NCBI RefSeq assembly: GCF_024362765.1
Contig: NZ_CP093302.1
Coordinates: 1,270,001-1,334,000 of the forward strand
Reading direction: 5' to 3'
DNA: 64,000 bases
Source: Alkalihalobacillus sp. LMS6
GTDB lineage: Bacteria > Bacillota > Bacilli > Bacillales > Bacillaceae_D
Shown: positions 1 to 7,811 of the stretch, piece by piece
Layout: each line of letters opens with the position of its first letter
Numbering within the stretch: position 1 is the stretch's first letter
Notes under the pieces: generated by a model
Databases searched by the model: none
What the model saw: only the letters and a program-made list of their open reading frames with translations
What the model was told of the DNA's origin: nothing
Translations under genes and position numbers: made by a program

Positions 1-1
1 T

Positions 2-394
2 AACGGGTTTAATGTTGAGGATTATGGCTGTTATTCATGTGAAGCGGTTGATTATCCAGATGTTTCTTTTCGAGTTGCTGATGATATTAAAAGCGGGAAG
101 GTCGATAGAGGTGTGCTTGTATGTGGTACAGGGATTGGTGTCGCAATCGCAGCAGGAAAAGTCCCAGGAATTCGAGCTGCTTTGTGCCATGATACTTACT
201 CTGCAGAAAGAGCACAATTAAGTAATAATGCGCAAATTATTACCATGGGCGCAAAAATTATTGGACCTGAGGTAGCAAAAAAAGTGTTAGAGGCATATTT
301 AAACGTTCAGTTTGAAGGTGGCGCGTCAGCTCGAAAAATTCAACAGATTACCGATCAAGAAGACATCTATATTCAGCAAGAAAGCAGGTCATAG
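2..394 (+). CDS. RpiB/LacAB-family sugar-phosphate isomerase (5' partial)
   Basis: The reading frame is already open at the left edge, so the N-terminus lies outside the window and about 130 residues are visible. It shows the RpiB/LacA/LacB pattern: a [11 protein letters not shown] stretch, the catalytic-cysteine motif VCGTGIG, the HDTYSAERA segment and the [14 protein letters not shown] motif. The family interconverts aldose and ketose phosphates (ribose-5-P/ribulose-5-P; also tetrulose-4-P in some pathways). The stop lies 2 nt before dhaK, so the two are almost certainly co-transcribed. With a ketotriose/ketotetrose-type kinase next door, D-erythrulose-4-P isomerase is a plausible alternative to ribose-5-P isomerase, but that is inference from context. 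Family call secure; substrate unknown. Confidence 0.85.
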   Translation, partial: NGFNVEDYGCYSCEAVDYPDVSFRVADDIKSGKVDRGVLVCGTGIGVAIAAGKVPGIRAALCHDTYSAERAQLSNNAQIITMGAKIIGPEVAKKVLEAYLNVQFEGGASARKIQQITDQEDIYIQQESRS

Positions 395-396
395 AT

Positions 397-1404
397 ATGA
401 AAAAACTCGTAAACGATCCAGATTATGTTGTCGACGAAATGATAGAAGGCTATGTAAAAGCATTCCCACAGCAGATTGCCCGTGTAGGAAAAAGCGGCAG
501 AGCGCTCGTATCAAAAGCAGCGTTAGATACGGAAGGGAAAGTTGGCGTCGTTATAGGAGGGGGTTCAGGTCATGAGCCTGCTTTTATGGGCTATATTGGT
601 GAAGGGATGGCTGACGGTGTAGCCGTTGGGAATATTTTTGCTTCTCCGCCGCCACAACCAATTTTGGAAGCAACAGAAGCGATAAATAAAGATGCTGGAA
701 TGATTTACATCTATGGGAATTATGCTGGAGATATTATGAACTTTGGAATGGCATCTGATTTAGCCGACCTTGAGCATGATATTCATGTACACTCTATTGT
801 TGTGCGCGACGATGTGGCCTCCGCTCCAGCAAGTGAAAAGCATAAGCGCAGAGGAATTGCGGGTGAATTTTTTATTACAAAAGTAGCTGGCGCTGCTTCT
901 GCAAAGGGAGACTCTGTAGAAGAAGTCGTTCGCAAAACAACAAAAGCAAATGAATGGGTTCGAAGTATGGGCGTTGGTTTATCTCCATGTTCATTGCCAC
1001 AGACTGGGCAACCTAGTTTTCATTTAGAAGACAATGAGATGGAGATTGGCTTAGGTCATCACGGTGAACCGGGGATTGAAAAAGGGCCTTTAGCGACAGC
1101 TGATGAAGTGACTGACCGTCTTGTCAACGATATTTTAGCGGATGTGGAATTACAGAAAAACGACGAAGTAGCGGTCTTAATAAACGGGTTAGGTTCAACG
1201 ACGCATATGGAATTGTATATTATGTTCCGTCGTGTGGAGCAACGTTTAAGTGAACGTGGGATTCACATCTTTAAAAGTTATGTCGGGAATTATAGTACGT
1301 CACTTGAAATGGGTGGAAGTTCCATTACGATTATGAAAGTAGATGAAGAGTTAAAAGAATGTATGCAGGCACCAGCAAATTGCCCAATGTATGCTCAAGT
1401 TTAA
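397..1404 (+). CDS. dhaK: Dihydroxyacetone/tetrulose kinase subunit DhaK
   Basis: This 335-residue protein is the substrate-binding half of a DhaK-type kinase. Family landmarks are GGGSGHEP (about 54-61), the FASPPPQPI loop (81-90), GNYAGD (107-112) and GHHGEPG (220-226), which carries the histidine that binds the ketose covalently as a hemiaminal. DhaK normally phosphorylates dihydroxyacetone; close relatives (DerK/LerK) phosphorylate erythrulose. It sits 2 nt after the RpiB-like gene and 18 nt before dhaL, in one operon. No DhaM phosphodonor gene is visible, so it cannot be decided here whether the donor is the PTS or ATP. ATG start at 397, preceded by AGCAGG-like sequence overlapping the previous gene's end. 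Confidence 0.92.
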   Translation: MKKLVNDPDYVVDEMIEGYVKAFPQQIARVGKSGRALVSKAALDTEGKVGVVIGGGSGHEPAFMGYIGEGMADGVAVGNIFASPPPQPILEATEAINKDAGMIYIYGNYAGDIMNFGMASDLADLEHDIHVHSIVVRDDVASAPASEKHKRRGIAGEFFITKVAGAASAKGDSVEEVVRKTTKANEWVRSMGVGLSPCSLPQTGQPSFHLEDNEMEIGLGHHGEPGIEKGPLATADEVTDRLVNDILADVELQKNDEVAVLINGLGSTTHMELYIMFRRVEQRLSERGIHIFKSYVGNYSTSLEMGGSSITIMKVDEELKECMQAPANCPMYAQV

Positions 1405-1422
1405 CTAGAGGAGTGATGAAAA

Positions 1423-2049
1423 ATGAAAGCGATTGATTTTAAAAATGCGCTCATCGCCATGCAAGAACGAATGGTACAAGAACGCGATTATCTATGTGAA
1501 CTTGACCGTCAATTAGGCGATGGTGACCACGGTGTCACAATGGTCATTGGTTGGAAGGCGATTGGAAAGCAAGTGGTGGAACTAACTAATGAGACTGACA
1601 TTAGCGTTATTTGTAAAGAAGTGGCGATGACATTCCTTAATGCAGTTGGTTCATCTGTTGGACCTTTGTACGCAACGGGATTCTTACAGGCTGGAAAAGG
1701 GTTGAAGGGAGTAGAGGAGCTCTCCCTAACAGATGTAAAATCGTTCTGGATTGCTTTCTCAGAAGGGATTGAATATCGTGGTGGTGCAAAAATTGGCGAT
1801 AAAACGATGGTGGATACGTTAGCACCCCTAGCAGCATTTTTACGGGATTCGGAGAAAGACTTTGATATGGATGGTGCGCTTGCTGCGGCAAGAGAAGGAA
1901 TGGAGTCGACGAAGCAGATGCATTCAAACGTAGGTCGTTCTAGCCGTTTAGGTGATCGTTCAGTTGGGGCAATTGATCCCGGTGCTGCTTCTGCATTCTT
2001 TTTATTCGAGACGTTCTGTGAGTCAATTCGTGCACTAGAAAAAGTATAA
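1423..2049 (+). CDS. dhaL: Dihydroxyacetone-type kinase ATP-binding subunit DhaL
   Basis: This 208-residue protein is the nucleotide-binding partner of DhaK. The N-terminal motif DRQLGDGDHGVTM (about 29-41) carries the aspartates that hold the Mg-ADP/ATP unit, and NAVGSSVGPLYATG and the late GRSSRLGDRSVGAIDPGA segment are family hallmarks. DhaK and DhaL together transfer phosphate to a small ketose. The length matches a free-standing DhaL rather than the fused ATP-dependent kinase. A good GAGGAG site precedes the ATG. It lies 18 nt after dhaK and 12 nt before glpX, so all four genes read as one transcript. Confidence 0.92.
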   Translation: MKAIDFKNALIAMQERMVQERDYLCELDRQLGDGDHGVTMVIGWKAIGKQVVELTNETDISVICKEVAMTFLNAVGSSVGPLYATGFLQAGKGLKGVEELSLTDVKSFWIAFSEGIEYRGGAKIGDKTMVDTLAPLAAFLRDSEKDFDMDGALAAAREGMESTKQMHSNVGRSSRLGDRSVGAIDPGAASAFFLFETFCESIRALEKV

Positions 2050-2061
2050 AGGTGTGATGAA

Positions 2062-3018
2062 ATGAGAGACCTTGTTTTTTCGATGGCCAATGTAACAGAA
2101 GTGGCTGCTGTATCGTCGTATCCTTGGATTGGGAAAGGGAATAAGATAGAGGCTGATCGAGCCAGCACGGAAGCAATGCGTCAAGCGTTGAACAAAATCT
2201 CCTTTAATGGGCGTATCGCGATCGGAGAAGGGGAAATGGATCAAGCGCCGATGTTATTTATTGGCGAAAAAGTAGGAACCGGTCAAGGGGAATGCATTGA
2301 TCTTGCTGTTGATCCATTAGATGGCACGACTCCTTTTTCAAAAGGGCAAGGCGACTGTATAGCGGTACTGGCTGGAGCCCCAAGCGGAAAACTGCTTCAT
2401 GCGCCTGATATGTACATGAAAAAAATTGCCGTTGGTCCTGAAGCAAAAGGACAAATTCATTTAGATGCTCCAATTGAAGACAACATTAGAGCCGTTGCCA
2501 AAGCCAAACAGAAGTCACTCCATGATGTAACCGTTATTGTACAGGATCGACATCGGCATACTGACTTGGTTGAGCGAGCACGAGCAATAGGTGCAAAAGT
2601 CAAATTGTTTCATGAAGTCGATGTGACGGCTGCTTTAGCGCCATGTTTACCGCGATTACATGTAGACTTGTTTATTGGTACAGGTGGTGCACCCGAAGGC
2701 GTCGTTGCGGCAGCTGCCATTCGCTCTTTAGAAGGAGACTTTCAAGGGCGTTTACTACCGGAGAATAACGAGGAGTTTGCTCGTTGTAAACGAATGGGGC
2801 TTGAAAATCCGACGCAACTTTTACAGCTTGATGATTTAGTCGCTTCAGATGATTGTTTCTTCGTGGCAACAGGGGTCACAGATGGGTTACTTGTAAATGG
2901 CGTTAGTCCAGCGCAAGGTGATCAACTGCTAACGGAAACGTTTATGGTGGATGGCGTTCATAAAAGCATTCGCATTTTACAAACAACACATTCGCCAAAG
3001 CGATTGAGCCATACGTGA
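2062..3018 (+). CDS. glpX: Class II fructose-1,6-bisphosphatase, GlpX family
   Basis: This 318-residue protein is full length for GlpX. Metal and substrate motifs are K28/D32 (GKGNKIEADRAST), IGEGEMDQAP (54-63), D84-P-L-D-G-T-T (84-90) and GTGGAPEGV. GlpX hydrolyses fructose-1,6-bisphosphate and in some organisms sedoheptulose-1,7-bisphosphate. From memory the family usually has Glu at the fourth position of the DPxEGT motif; here it is Asp87, a conservative change that keeps a carboxylate. As the last gene of the rpiB-like/dhaK/dhaL operon it could channel triose or tetrose phosphates upward into hexose or heptose phosphates. A strong terminator follows. This may be an operon-dedicated paralogue rather than the housekeeping copy. 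Confidence 0.9.
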   Translation: MRDLVFSMANVTEVAAVSSYPWIGKGNKIEADRASTEAMRQALNKISFNGRIAIGEGEMDQAPMLFIGEKVGTGQGECIDLAVDPLDGTTPFSKGQGDCIAVLAGAPSGKLLHAPDMYMKKIAVGPEAKGQIHLDAPIEDNIRAVAKAKQKSLHDVTVIVQDRHRHTDLVERARAIGAKVKLFHEVDVTAALAPCLPRLHVDLFIGTGGAPEGVVAAAAIRSLEGDFQGRLLPENNEEFARCKRMGLENPTQLLQLDDLVASDDCFFVATGVTDGLLVNGVSPAQGDQLLTETFMVDGVHKSIRILQTTHSPKRLSHT

Positions 3019-3030
3019 ACATTCTTGCTT

Positions 3031-3067
3031 CCCCAGACGAGCGCCTGCTTGATCTGGGGTTTTTTTT
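3031..3067 (+). terminator. Intrinsic terminator of the dha/glpX operon
   Basis: CCCCAGA (3031-3037) pairs with TCTGGGG (3053-3059), followed by eight T residues. It closes the operon that ends with glpX. Confidence 0.9.
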
Positions 3068-3117
3068 GAATCTTTTTTTAAGCCGTTTCGTAAAATAGAA
3101 CATACGGAGGGGTTGAA

Positions 3118-3597
3118 ATGGACTTTTATATTAAACAACGAATCTTTTCTTTTCGGGATCAGTTTACGGTTTTCAATGGTGAAAAGAGCCCGGTCTATAA
3201 AGTGGACGGGAAGTTTTTTTCAATTGGTAATCAATTGGCGATCACAACAACAGAAGGAACGCCAGTCTTGCAGATTAAACAACAGGTGATGTCGTTTATG
3301 CCTCGTTATGCAATTTTGAACGAAGAAAAAGAATTATGTGTGGTGGCGAAAAAAATGAGTTTTTTTCGAGCTCGTTATCAAATTGAACCACTTAATTGGT
3401 CGATTGAAGGAAGTTTGTTTGATCATCATTATGCTGTCAAAGATGGAAACAACGAAATTATGTCGGTTGAGAAGCAATGGTTAAGTTGGGGGGATACGTA
3501 TCATCTTCATGTTCAAGATCCTAAGCATGAAACGATTAGTATTGCGCTAATGATTGTTCTCGATATGGTTCATCACCAAAATAAAAATAACAACTAA
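3118..3597 (+). CDS. LURP-one-related (tubby C2-like) family protein
   Basis: This 159-residue soluble protein has the pattern of the LURP-one-related family (DUF567): an N-terminal MDFYIKQRIFSFRDQF strand, then VYKVDGKFFSIGNQL, and repeated short beta strands with a late LSWGDTYHLHV strand. The fold resembles the tubby C-terminal domain, a beta barrel around a central helix. No catalytic residues are known, and bacterial members have no settled function. A strong GGAGGGG ribosome binding site precedes the ATG. The gene stands alone between the glpX terminator and the next promoter region. No signal peptide or membrane segment is visible, so it is probably cytoplasmic. Family call from pattern only. 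Confidence 0.75.
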   Translation: MDFYIKQRIFSFRDQFTVFNGEKSPVYKVDGKFFSIGNQLAITTTEGTPVLQIKQQVMSFMPRYAILNEEKELCVVAKKMSFFRARYQIEPLNWSIEGSLFDHHYAVKDGNNEIMSVEKQWLSWGDTYHLHVQDPKHETISIALMIVLDMVHHQNKNNN

Positions 3598-3698
3598 ATT
3601 CCTTAGATGATAAGTAAAACAAATCAATTGCACTCATTTTTTTGAGCGTTACCTATGACGTATCTTTCGCTATACTTAGTTCATAGGAGGCGATCAGA

Positions 3699-4658
3699 TT
3701 GCGTGCTGTTACGTTAGATAAGAAAGGTGAAGTCATTGTTTCAGAGAATGTAAAACCTGAGCCTGGAGCGAGGGAAGTAAGAATAAGAGTCGTAATGTCG
3801 AGCTTGAATTTTGCTGACTTAAAACAAATCAGGTCAGGTTCGAAAGCTGTATTAGGGTTGGATTGTGTAGGGATCGTTGAGAAAGTTGGCGACAAGGTAT
3901 CTAAAGTGAAGACAGGCGATCGCGTCATGGCATTTCCTTTTACAAGTGGACATGCAGCGTTTGCGATTGCGACGGAGGCTCTTGTGTTTCCGATTTCAGC
4001 TGAGATTGGGTGGGAACAGGCTGCCGCGGCACCGATTGTAACCTTTCTTAGTTATTTTTTAACGCAAAAAATTCATAAGCTTCTCCCGGAAGATACAATG
4101 ATTGTTCATGCTGCTTCAGGCGGGGTAGGGACAACGATCATTCAATTAGCAAAAAATTTAGGCGTACAAACGATTATTGGTACGGTAGGGAATCTCAGCA
4201 AAGCAGATGCTGTTTATAAAGCAGGAGCGACTCATGTATTTACGTATAATGCGTTTAAAGAAGAGACGCTACATGTGACAAATAATGTTGGTGTTTCAGT
4301 TGTTTTTGATAGTGTTGCTGGTCAAGTTACGCAAGATAGTTTAGATGTCCTCGCTCGTTTTGGAACACTGATTCAATTTGGCAATGCGAGCGGCCAACGA
4401 AGTGTATTTACAAATGTGGATGTACATAAAAGCTGTCGAACAATAAAAGGATTTAGCTTCGGAACGACCCGTAAGTACCGACCAAATGTAGTAGAAGAAA
4501 TCGCCGCTGATGTACTAAATTTACTAGAAAAGAGAGAGTTAGTACTAGCGACAGATAAAACCTTTTTATTAGCAGATGCTCAAGAAGCGTATGCGTATGT
4601 AAAAAGTCGACACCATACAGGGAAAGTTTTGTTAAAAATAAGTGAATTAGGGAAATGA
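3699..4658 (+). CDS. NAD(P)H:quinone oxidoreductase-like zinc-independent MDR protein
   Basis: This 319-residue member of the medium-chain dehydrogenase/reductase superfamily resembles quinone oxidoreductases (QOR). It has an N-terminal GroES-like barrel with LGLDCVGIVEKVGDKV (about 47-62) and a Rossmann domain with the nucleotide-binding AASGGVGTTIIQLA stretch (about 139-152). The structural-zinc cysteines of alcohol dehydrogenases are missing, as expected for QOR types. It probably reduces quinones or enones with NADPH; the substrate cannot be read. Translation starts at TTG 3699, fixed by AGGAGG at 3685-3690. It is transcribed alone and converges on the zinc lipoprotein gene. Confidence 0.85.
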   Translation: MRAVTLDKKGEVIVSENVKPEPGAREVRIRVVMSSLNFADLKQIRSGSKAVLGLDCVGIVEKVGDKVSKVKTGDRVMAFPFTSGHAAFAIATEALVFPISAEIGWEQAAAAPIVTFLSYFLTQKIHKLLPEDTMIVHAASGGVGTTIIQLAKNLGVQTIIGTVGNLSKADAVYKAGATHVFTYNAFKEETLHVTNNVGVSVVFDSVAGQVTQDSLDVLARFGTLIQFGNASGQRSVFTNVDVHKSCRTIKGFSFGTTRKYRPNVVEEIAADVLNLLEKRELVLATDKTFLLADAQEAYAYVKSRHHTGKVLLKISELGK

Positions 4659-4691
4659 AAAAAGTACAACAACGAATATCGTTGTTGTACT
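4657..4691 (-). terminator. Intrinsic terminator, mainly for the minus-strand zinc-binding lipoprotein
   Basis: A 13-bp perfect stem, AGTACAACAACGA (4663-4675) with TCGTTGTTGTACT (4679-4691). Read on the minus strand it is followed by a run of six T, so it ends the gene at 4707-5933. It may also slow plus-strand transcription. Confidence 0.85.
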
Positions 4692-4706
4692 TGTGATTAG
4701 GAAATA

Positions 4707-5933
4707 TTACTCATTCAGAGCTTGTTCTAATGTCTCGACATTGCTTCTCATCAAGGAGAAATAGTCTTCATCGTTCTCTTTATCTATTTCTGTTAGCGAT
4801 TCAAGTGGATGGATTTGCAGTGCTTCAGCGTCTAAATGATCTTGAACAATTTCAGATACCCGTGGCGTAATGTTTGGTTCAAATAAAACGTAATGTAAGC
4901 CCAGTTCTTGCGCTTTTTCAACCGTTTGAATAAGCTCTGTTTGCGATGGTTCACTTGTTGGTGAAATTCCAGCAATACCGATTTGGTTTAATCCATAGCG
5001 CTGCTCCCAATACCCATAGCCGGCATGTGAGACAATAAATGTATCGTGTGTAGCTGTTTCAACTGTATTAACGAATGCTTCATCTAATTCATGGAATTGC
5101 GCTTCAAGTGCTTGAAAATTTTCATTAAAATAGTCTTCTTGTTCAGGCATTAGTTCAGTGAGTGTGTCTCTTATACTTTGGGCGATTTCAATGGAACGAA
5201 TCGGGTCTAACCAGACATGGGGATCATAATCTCCATGATTATGGTCATGGTCATCATGATCGTCAATGATAATTTGAACAGTATCACTTGTTGCACTCAC
5301 TTCTTCGTTTTCGTCATATTGGACCGCTTGAACATGTAGACCATTATGATTGGTTGTGAAAGAATACTCATTAGTAGGCTCTTCTGTCACTCGATCCCAA
5401 TTTTCGTTATCCGTACTTGTGTACCAATACCAATCCCCTTCATCATCGACAGTTAATGTAGCACTATCGTCACTATGGTAATGGTCTTGAATTCCGTTTA
5501 TTTGCACATCTCCTTCATTAACAAGTGGAGAAATGTCATGCTCATCGCCATGCTCGTGGTCATGATCACTAGGGATTAAGTGGGTTTGTGCACTACCTTC
5601 TAAAATGTGAACATCTTGGTTTTCAATAGCAGATAAAATGCTATCAGCAAAAGGTTCAAGTTCTGCGCCGTTATAAATAAAGATGTCGGCATCAGCGACT
5701 TCAATCATTTCTTGAGGGGTCGGTTCATATGTGTGAGCGTCTGCTCCTGCAGGGACGATGTTTTCAACATCAACATAATCTCCTCCAATCGCAGTCGTCC
5801 AATCTTGATAAGGAAAAATAGATGTTTTTATAAGTAATTGTTCTGTATGGTCATCAGTTCCTTGGTCGTTGCCACATGCAGCAAGCATTGCTGTAACAGA
5901 TAGACTAACTGTTAGTAATAATGTTTTCTTCAT
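4707..5933 (-). CDS. Zinc ABC transporter substrate-binding lipoprotein (AdcA/ZnuA type) with an inserted domain
   Basis: This 408-residue cluster A-I metal-binding lipoprotein has signal peptide 1-19 with lipobox LAAC (Cys20). Probable metal ligands are His67, His239 (DPHVW) and His303, with Glu352 near the fourth position. The usual His-rich loop is split in two: DHDHEHGDEHD (123-133) and DDHDDHDHNHGD (224-235). Between them lie about 85 extra residues (138-223) rich in beta strands and aromatics (GDWYWYTST), like an Ig or FN3 module. It should capture Zn2+ outside the membrane. No ATPase or permease gene is adjacent, so it must share one encoded elsewhere. The promoter overlaps two Zur-like boxes. 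Sits divergent from the broken glpQ-like gene. Confidence 0.88.
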   Translation of the reverse strand: MKKTLLLTVSLSVTAMLAACGNDQGTDDHTEQLLIKTSIFPYQDWTTAIGGDYVDVENIVPAGADAHTYEPTPQEMIEVADADIFIYNGAELEPFADSILSAIENQDVHILEGSAQTHLIPSDHDHEHGDEHDISPLVNEGDVQINGIQDHYHSDDSATLTVDDEGDWYWYTSTDNENWDRVTEEPTNEYSFTTNHNGLHVQAVQYDENEEVSATSDTVQIIIDDHDDHDHNHGDYDPHVWLDPIRSIEIAQSIRDTLTELMPEQEDYFNENFQALEAQFHELDEAFVNTVETATHDTFIVSHAGYGYWEQRYGLNQIGIAGISPTSEPSQTELIQTVEKAQELGLHYVLFEPNITPRVSEIVQDHLDAEALQIHPLESLTEIDKENDEDYFSLMRSNVETLEQALNE

Positions 5934-5947
5934 CTTGCGCTCCTAAC

Positions 5948-6007
5948 CGTAAGAATTACGTTTTGTGTAATCCACTGCATTATATCGTAATCGTTCTTAT
6001 TTGTGAA
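5948..6007 (-). promoter_or_regulatory. SigA promoter with two Zur-like boxes for the zinc-binding lipoprotein
   Basis: On the minus strand TTCACA (6007-6002) and TATAAT (5984-5979) are 17 nt apart. Within the spacer, 5985-5999 reads TCGTAATCGTTCTTA, one good Zur half-site plus a poor one. Further down, 5948-5960 reads CGTAAGAATTACG, which fits the Bacillus Zur core CGTAATnATTACG at all but one fixed position. The boxes would block polymerase binding and early elongation when zinc is plentiful. Direct reading for the motifs; regulation is inferred. Confidence 0.7.
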
Positions 6008-6045
6008 GGGGTAAGCTCGAATGATTTGCATGGGAGGTGTAATAG

Positions 6046-6735
6046 TTGGAAAGAGTTATTGCACATCGCGGGTTTTCTAGCCTTTATCCTGAAAATACGC
6101 TGAAGGCTTTTGAAGAAGCGATAAAATGTGGGTGTCGAACGATTGAATTCGATGTGCACTTAAGTTCTGACAATATCCCGGTTGTTATACATGATGAAAA
6201 AGTCAATCGAGTAACGAATGGGTCTGGTTATGTAAAGGATTTAAGTGTAAAAGCATTAAAAGAATTAAGCGTGTTTGAAACTGGAAAAATTCCAACGTTG
6301 CACGAGACGCTCTTGTTCTTAAAGGGAAGAGCCAAGCCAATTATTGAATTAAAAGGCCCATCGACTAATCAACATTTAGAAAAAAAAGTTCTAGAGAGCT
6401 TAAATAAAGTAGGCATGATGAAAGAAGCACAAATCATTTCGTTTGATTTAGAAAAAATTGATGTCGTACGAGAATTGTGTTCAGACGTTCAACTAGGCTA
6501 TATACAACGTCGACCGAAACATGCAACTTTTTAAAGAATGAAGCAAAATCAAGTTGAGGTGCTTACGATAAATTATCGCTTTTTTACCAATCGTTTTGCA
6601 AAAAGATGTGCCCAAGAAGGTGTGCGATTAGTTGTGTATCATTTAACAAAAACTAGACAAATAAAAAGATGTTTACGTTATGAGCACGTTTCAGTCACAA
6701 TCAAAGCGCTTGATAAAGGAGGGGCGTTCGTTTAA
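6046..6735 (+). pseudogene. Glycerophosphodiester phosphodiesterase interrupted by an in-frame stop
   Basis: Starting at TTG 6046 behind GGGAGG, the frame encodes a GDPD-family enzyme: IAHRGFSSLYPENTL, the acidic EFDVHLSSDNIPVVIHD stretch and a late IIELKG strand. After 162 codons it meets TAA (6532-6534). The same frame then reopens and continues the family's C-terminal part (VEVLTINYRFFTNRFAKRC) to 6735. One base change, TTA to TAA, would explain it, giving an ancestral protein of about 229 residues. GDPDs hydrolyse glycerophosphodiesters to glycerol-3-phosphate and an alcohol. The first half alone lacks the C-terminal beta/alpha units of the TIM barrel, so it is probably inactive. A sequencing error is an alternative. 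Confidence 0.8.
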
Positions 6736-6795
6736 AAGAACCAAAGTCCGGGTAGGAAGTACTATAGACAAAAGTATGTTGTGGAGGGCTATACA

Positions 6796-7713
6796 TTGAA
6801 AAAAATGACGTGGTTACTCGTTGCGCCAGCTAGCACACTGATGCTTGTGGCATGTGGCGGAGACGAAACTGGTGGAGAAGCTGGAACGGAAGACGCAAAT
6901 ACGAATGAGGAGGTTCAAGAAAACGAATCCCTTTCAATTGAAGAAGTGTTGCAACGGACTGAGGATGCAATGAATGACGTTAATAGTTTTAGAACTGAAA
7001 TGGACATGACCTACGATGTAGAGGCTGACGGTGAAGATGGAAATGAATCGATGCAGGTTGGATTAAATACGATGATTGATGCAATCGCCGATCCCCTTGC
7101 ATTTGAAATGAGTACAACGATATCTGCTTCAGAACTTGGCGTTGATATAGGGATGGATCAATATTTTGTTGATGGAAACTTTTACATGCAAAGTCCATTA
7201 GGTGGAGAATGGATGAGTATGGATATTAGCGATGAAATGGAAATGGAAGAGGAACTTCAAGTTGATGAGCAAGAGCAACTACAAATGTTGCGCGACATGA
7301 TGGACCAAATTGAGATGACGGAAGAAGACAACACTTACGTGATTTCAATGGAAGGAAATAATGAAGACGTTCAAGAGCTTATTTATTGGTATATGGATAT
7401 GGGAGGTCAAAATGAAATGGCTCTCCCTCAAGAAGAGCTTGAGATGATGATGGAAAACATGGAGATAGAAAATATGAGTTATTCTCTAGTTATCGACCAA
7501 GAGACTTTCCGTCAACAATCAGTAGTTATGAATGTTGACATGATGATGGAGGAAGATGGCGAATCGATGAGTTTCACAATGGATATAGACGGGACCTATT
7601 CCATGTATAATGAAATTGATTCCATTGATATTCCTGATGAAGTTATCGAGAATTCCGTTGATCTTGGGGAAGAATTTGGTGACTTTAACATTGATGAAAC
7701 AGATGATATGTAG
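6796..7713 (+). CDS. Met/Glu-rich secreted lipoprotein (DUF6612-like)
   Basis: This is a 305-residue lipoprotein. The preferred start is TTG 6796, because GTGGAGGG (6780-6787) lies at correct spacing and a signal peptide with lipobox LVAC follows at once. GTG 6781 is an in-frame alternative. The mature part opens with an acidic linker and then LSIEEVLQRTEDAMNDVNSF, typical of Bacillus LolA/LppX-fold lipoproteins (DUF6612-like), which may carry lipids or sense envelope state; function unproven. It is strikingly rich in Met, Glu and Asp (for example MEMEEELQVDEQEQLQML), fitting the acidic surface proteins of alkaliphiles. It is monocistronic, with a terminator 18 nt after the stop. Confidence 0.75.
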   Translation: MKKMTWLLVAPASTLMLVACGGDETGGEAGTEDANTNEEVQENESLSIEEVLQRTEDAMNDVNSFRTEMDMTYDVEADGEDGNESMQVGLNTMIDAIADPLAFEMSTTISASELGVDIGMDQYFVDGNFYMQSPLGGEWMSMDISDEMEMEEELQVDEQEQLQMLRDMMDQIEMTEEDNTYVISMEGNNEDVQELIYWYMDMGGQNEMALPQEELEMMMENMEIENMSYSLVIDQETFRQQSVVMNVDMMMEEDGESMSFTMDIDGTYSMYNEIDSIDIPDEVIENSVDLGEEFGDFNIDETDDM

Positions 7714-7730
7714 AGCTCGATACTAATAGG

Positions 7731-7770
7731 AAAAGACGATTGATTCTATAAAAGATCAATCGTCTTTTTT
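7731..7770 (+). terminator. Intrinsic terminator after the Met/Glu-rich lipoprotein
   Basis: AAAAGACGATTGAT (7731-7744) pairs with ATCAATCGTCTTTT (7755-7768), a long stem ending in a T run. Confidence 0.9.
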
Positions 7771-7811
7771 AATAAGCAGGGGACTAAAGCAATCTCAAGG
7801 TTTGTTTCGAA

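Noticed and set aside
1509-2168. A 219-codon open frame on the minus strand across dhaL
   Set aside because: It overlaps a clear DhaL gene, has low-complexity Ser/Pro-rich composition, no ribosome site and no family pattern; it is a shadow of the real gene.
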